Assembly: GCA_024689605.1 (NCBI GenBank)
Contig: JAILDD010000070.1
Span: forward strand, 1 to 6,360
Origin: Lachnospiraceae bacterium
Lineage (GTDB): Bacteria; Bacillota_A; Clostridia; Lachnospirales; Lachnospiraceae
Direction: 5' to 3'
Length of the DNA stretch: 6,360 nucleotides
Below, piece by piece: positions 5,756 through 6,360 of this stretch. Both the position numbers and the translations under genes were made by a program. The notes beneath the pieces are model-generated. The model made no database searches. It saw only the letters and a program-made list of their open reading frames with translations, and was not told where the DNA came from. Every line of letters begins with the position of its first letter. Positions within the stretch are counted from its first letter, which is position 1.

Positions 5756-6360
5756 TATTCTCCCTGCCTCTCTTTTTTCAATATACTATCAAAACCGTTC
5801 AGTACCTTATCTGCCATCTCAAGCATCAGTGCACTTCCGTGCAGTCCACTCTCACCACTATCATTATATACTAAAGTAAATATCGGGTCCCCAACAGTTT
5901 TTAATCTAAGGTCACCGTCAAAACCGTTCAGGAAAATCGGAATCTCTGCCACATCCACCGGGGCACTGCGTTCCATCCTGAAAGTAATATGCCCCTCATG
6001 TCCGCTGATCCTCGTTATATACTTCCTGCAGCCTTTTTCCTTTAGAGCAGACACCTTAAGCAGATTATCTGCCTGGAGCGGTATCTTTCCGAAACGGTCT
6101 TCCAGCTCGTCACAGATATCTTCCCTGTCGGCTTCGTTCCTTATGCCTGCGATCCGTTTATAGATATCAAGCTTCTGCATCTCATCCGGAATATATTCTG
6201 CCGGAAGATAAGCATCAACCTTCATTTCTATCTCACAGTCAACTTTTTTCTCAATCTCGATGCCGCGCTTTTCCAGCACTGCACCTTCAAGCATCTTGCA
6301 GTAGAGGTCATAACCTATGGCTTCCACCTGGCCGTGCTGCGCTTTGCCCAATACATTTCC
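5755..6360 (-). CDS. mfd: Transcription-repair coupling factor Mfd, C-terminal part (partial at the window edge)
   Basis: Only the last 201 residues of Mfd are in the window; the frame runs off the right edge without a start. The full protein is normally about 1,150 residues. Mfd is a DNA translocase that displaces RNA polymerase stalled at lesions and recruits the UvrABC excision repair machinery. The visible part begins with the end of the translocase module (GNVLGKAQHGQVEAIGYDLY, visible residues 1-20) and continues into the C-terminal TRCF/D7 domain, with the diagnostic AYLPAEYIPDEMQKLDIYKR (50-69) and LEDRFGKIP (86-94). D7 autoinhibits UvrA binding in the intact protein. The gene ends in a TAA that overlaps the ATG of the zinc-ribbon gene by one base. 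A TTG near 6351 is an internal leucine codon (GNVLGKAQ), not a start. Identification is very secure. Confidence 0.96.
   Translation of the reverse strand, partial: GNVLGKAQHGQVEAIGYDLYCKMLEGAVLEKRGIEIEKKVDCEIEMKVDAYLPAEYIPDEMQKLDIYKRIAGIRNEADREDICDELEDRFGKIPLQADNLLKVSALKEKGCRKYITRISGHEGHITFRMERSAPVDVAEIPIFLNGFDGDLRLKTVGDPIFTLVYNDSGESGLHGSALMLEMADKVLNGFDSILKKERQGE
5760..5765 (-). promoter_or_regulatory. Ribosome binding site of the zinc-ribbon gene inside the 3' end of mfd
   Basis: AGGGAG lies 4 nt before the ATG at 5755, within the last codons of mfd. Together with the TAATG stop/start overlap it indicates translational coupling between the two genes and fixes the zinc-ribbon start. Confidence 0.7.

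Noticed and set aside
4859..6163. Long plus-strand open frame (434 codons) rich in Cys, Arg and Tyr, antisense to the zinc-ribbon gene and mfd
   Set aside because: It is kept open by the 36-bp repeat, whose period is a multiple of three, and it covers two well-supported genes. Its composition is periodic and looks like no protein family.
6349..6351. TTG as a start codon for a 198-residue protein at the right edge
   Set aside because: The codons upstream (GNV before LGKAQHG) continue the conserved Mfd sequence to the window edge, so the gene is simply cut off.

Overview
The window looks like a chromosomal segment of a gut or rumen member of the Clostridia, most likely Lachnospiraceae (Butyrivibrio-like). 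This rests on moderate GC content, Shine-Dalgarno-led genes, a GH5_2-type endoglucanase, a proline/asparagine-rich zinc-ribbon membrane protein, and an Rpn-family tail of the kind common in this group. The taxonomy is inferred from protein style, not from a marker gene.

Layout: one plus-strand gene, a GH5 endo-beta-1,4-glucanase-like protein (18-1007), fills the left side. It converges on a five-gene minus-strand run. A perfect 26-nt palindrome with A6/T6 flanks (1081-1106) lies between the two convergent 3' ends and probably terminates transcription from both sides. Read in its own direction, the minus-strand run is: the 3' end of mfd (transcription-repair coupling factor, entering from the right edge, 5755-6360); a 608-residue zinc-ribbon, repeat-linker, one-TM, Ig-like protein (3929-5755); a CgeB-like glycosyltransferase (2719-3912); a short ORF that appears to be the surviving C-terminal end of an Rpn-family nuclease gene (2391-2729); and a Ste24-type M48 membrane metalloprotease (1155-2375). 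Junctions are a TAATG overlap, 16 nt, an 11-nt overlap (or about 150 nt if the short ORF starts internally), and 15 nt. The run therefore looks like a single transcription unit behind mfd, although promoters inside genes cannot be excluded.

Functionally the genes do not form a recognised pathway. The zinc-ribbon protein, the glycosyltransferase and the membrane protease would all suit an envelope-related module, but this is inference from position and topology. The main points of interest are the orphan Rpn C-terminal ORF with a strong internal ribosome binding site (reminiscent of the RpnS antitoxins encoded within rpn genes), the 144-bp higher-order repeat in the zinc-ribbon gene with its uncharacterised four-cysteine exported domain, and the leaderless, cysteine-rich GH5 enzyme with two active-site-region Trp-to-Cys changes. 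I found no tRNA, rRNA, CRISPR array, insertion sequence or riboswitch.
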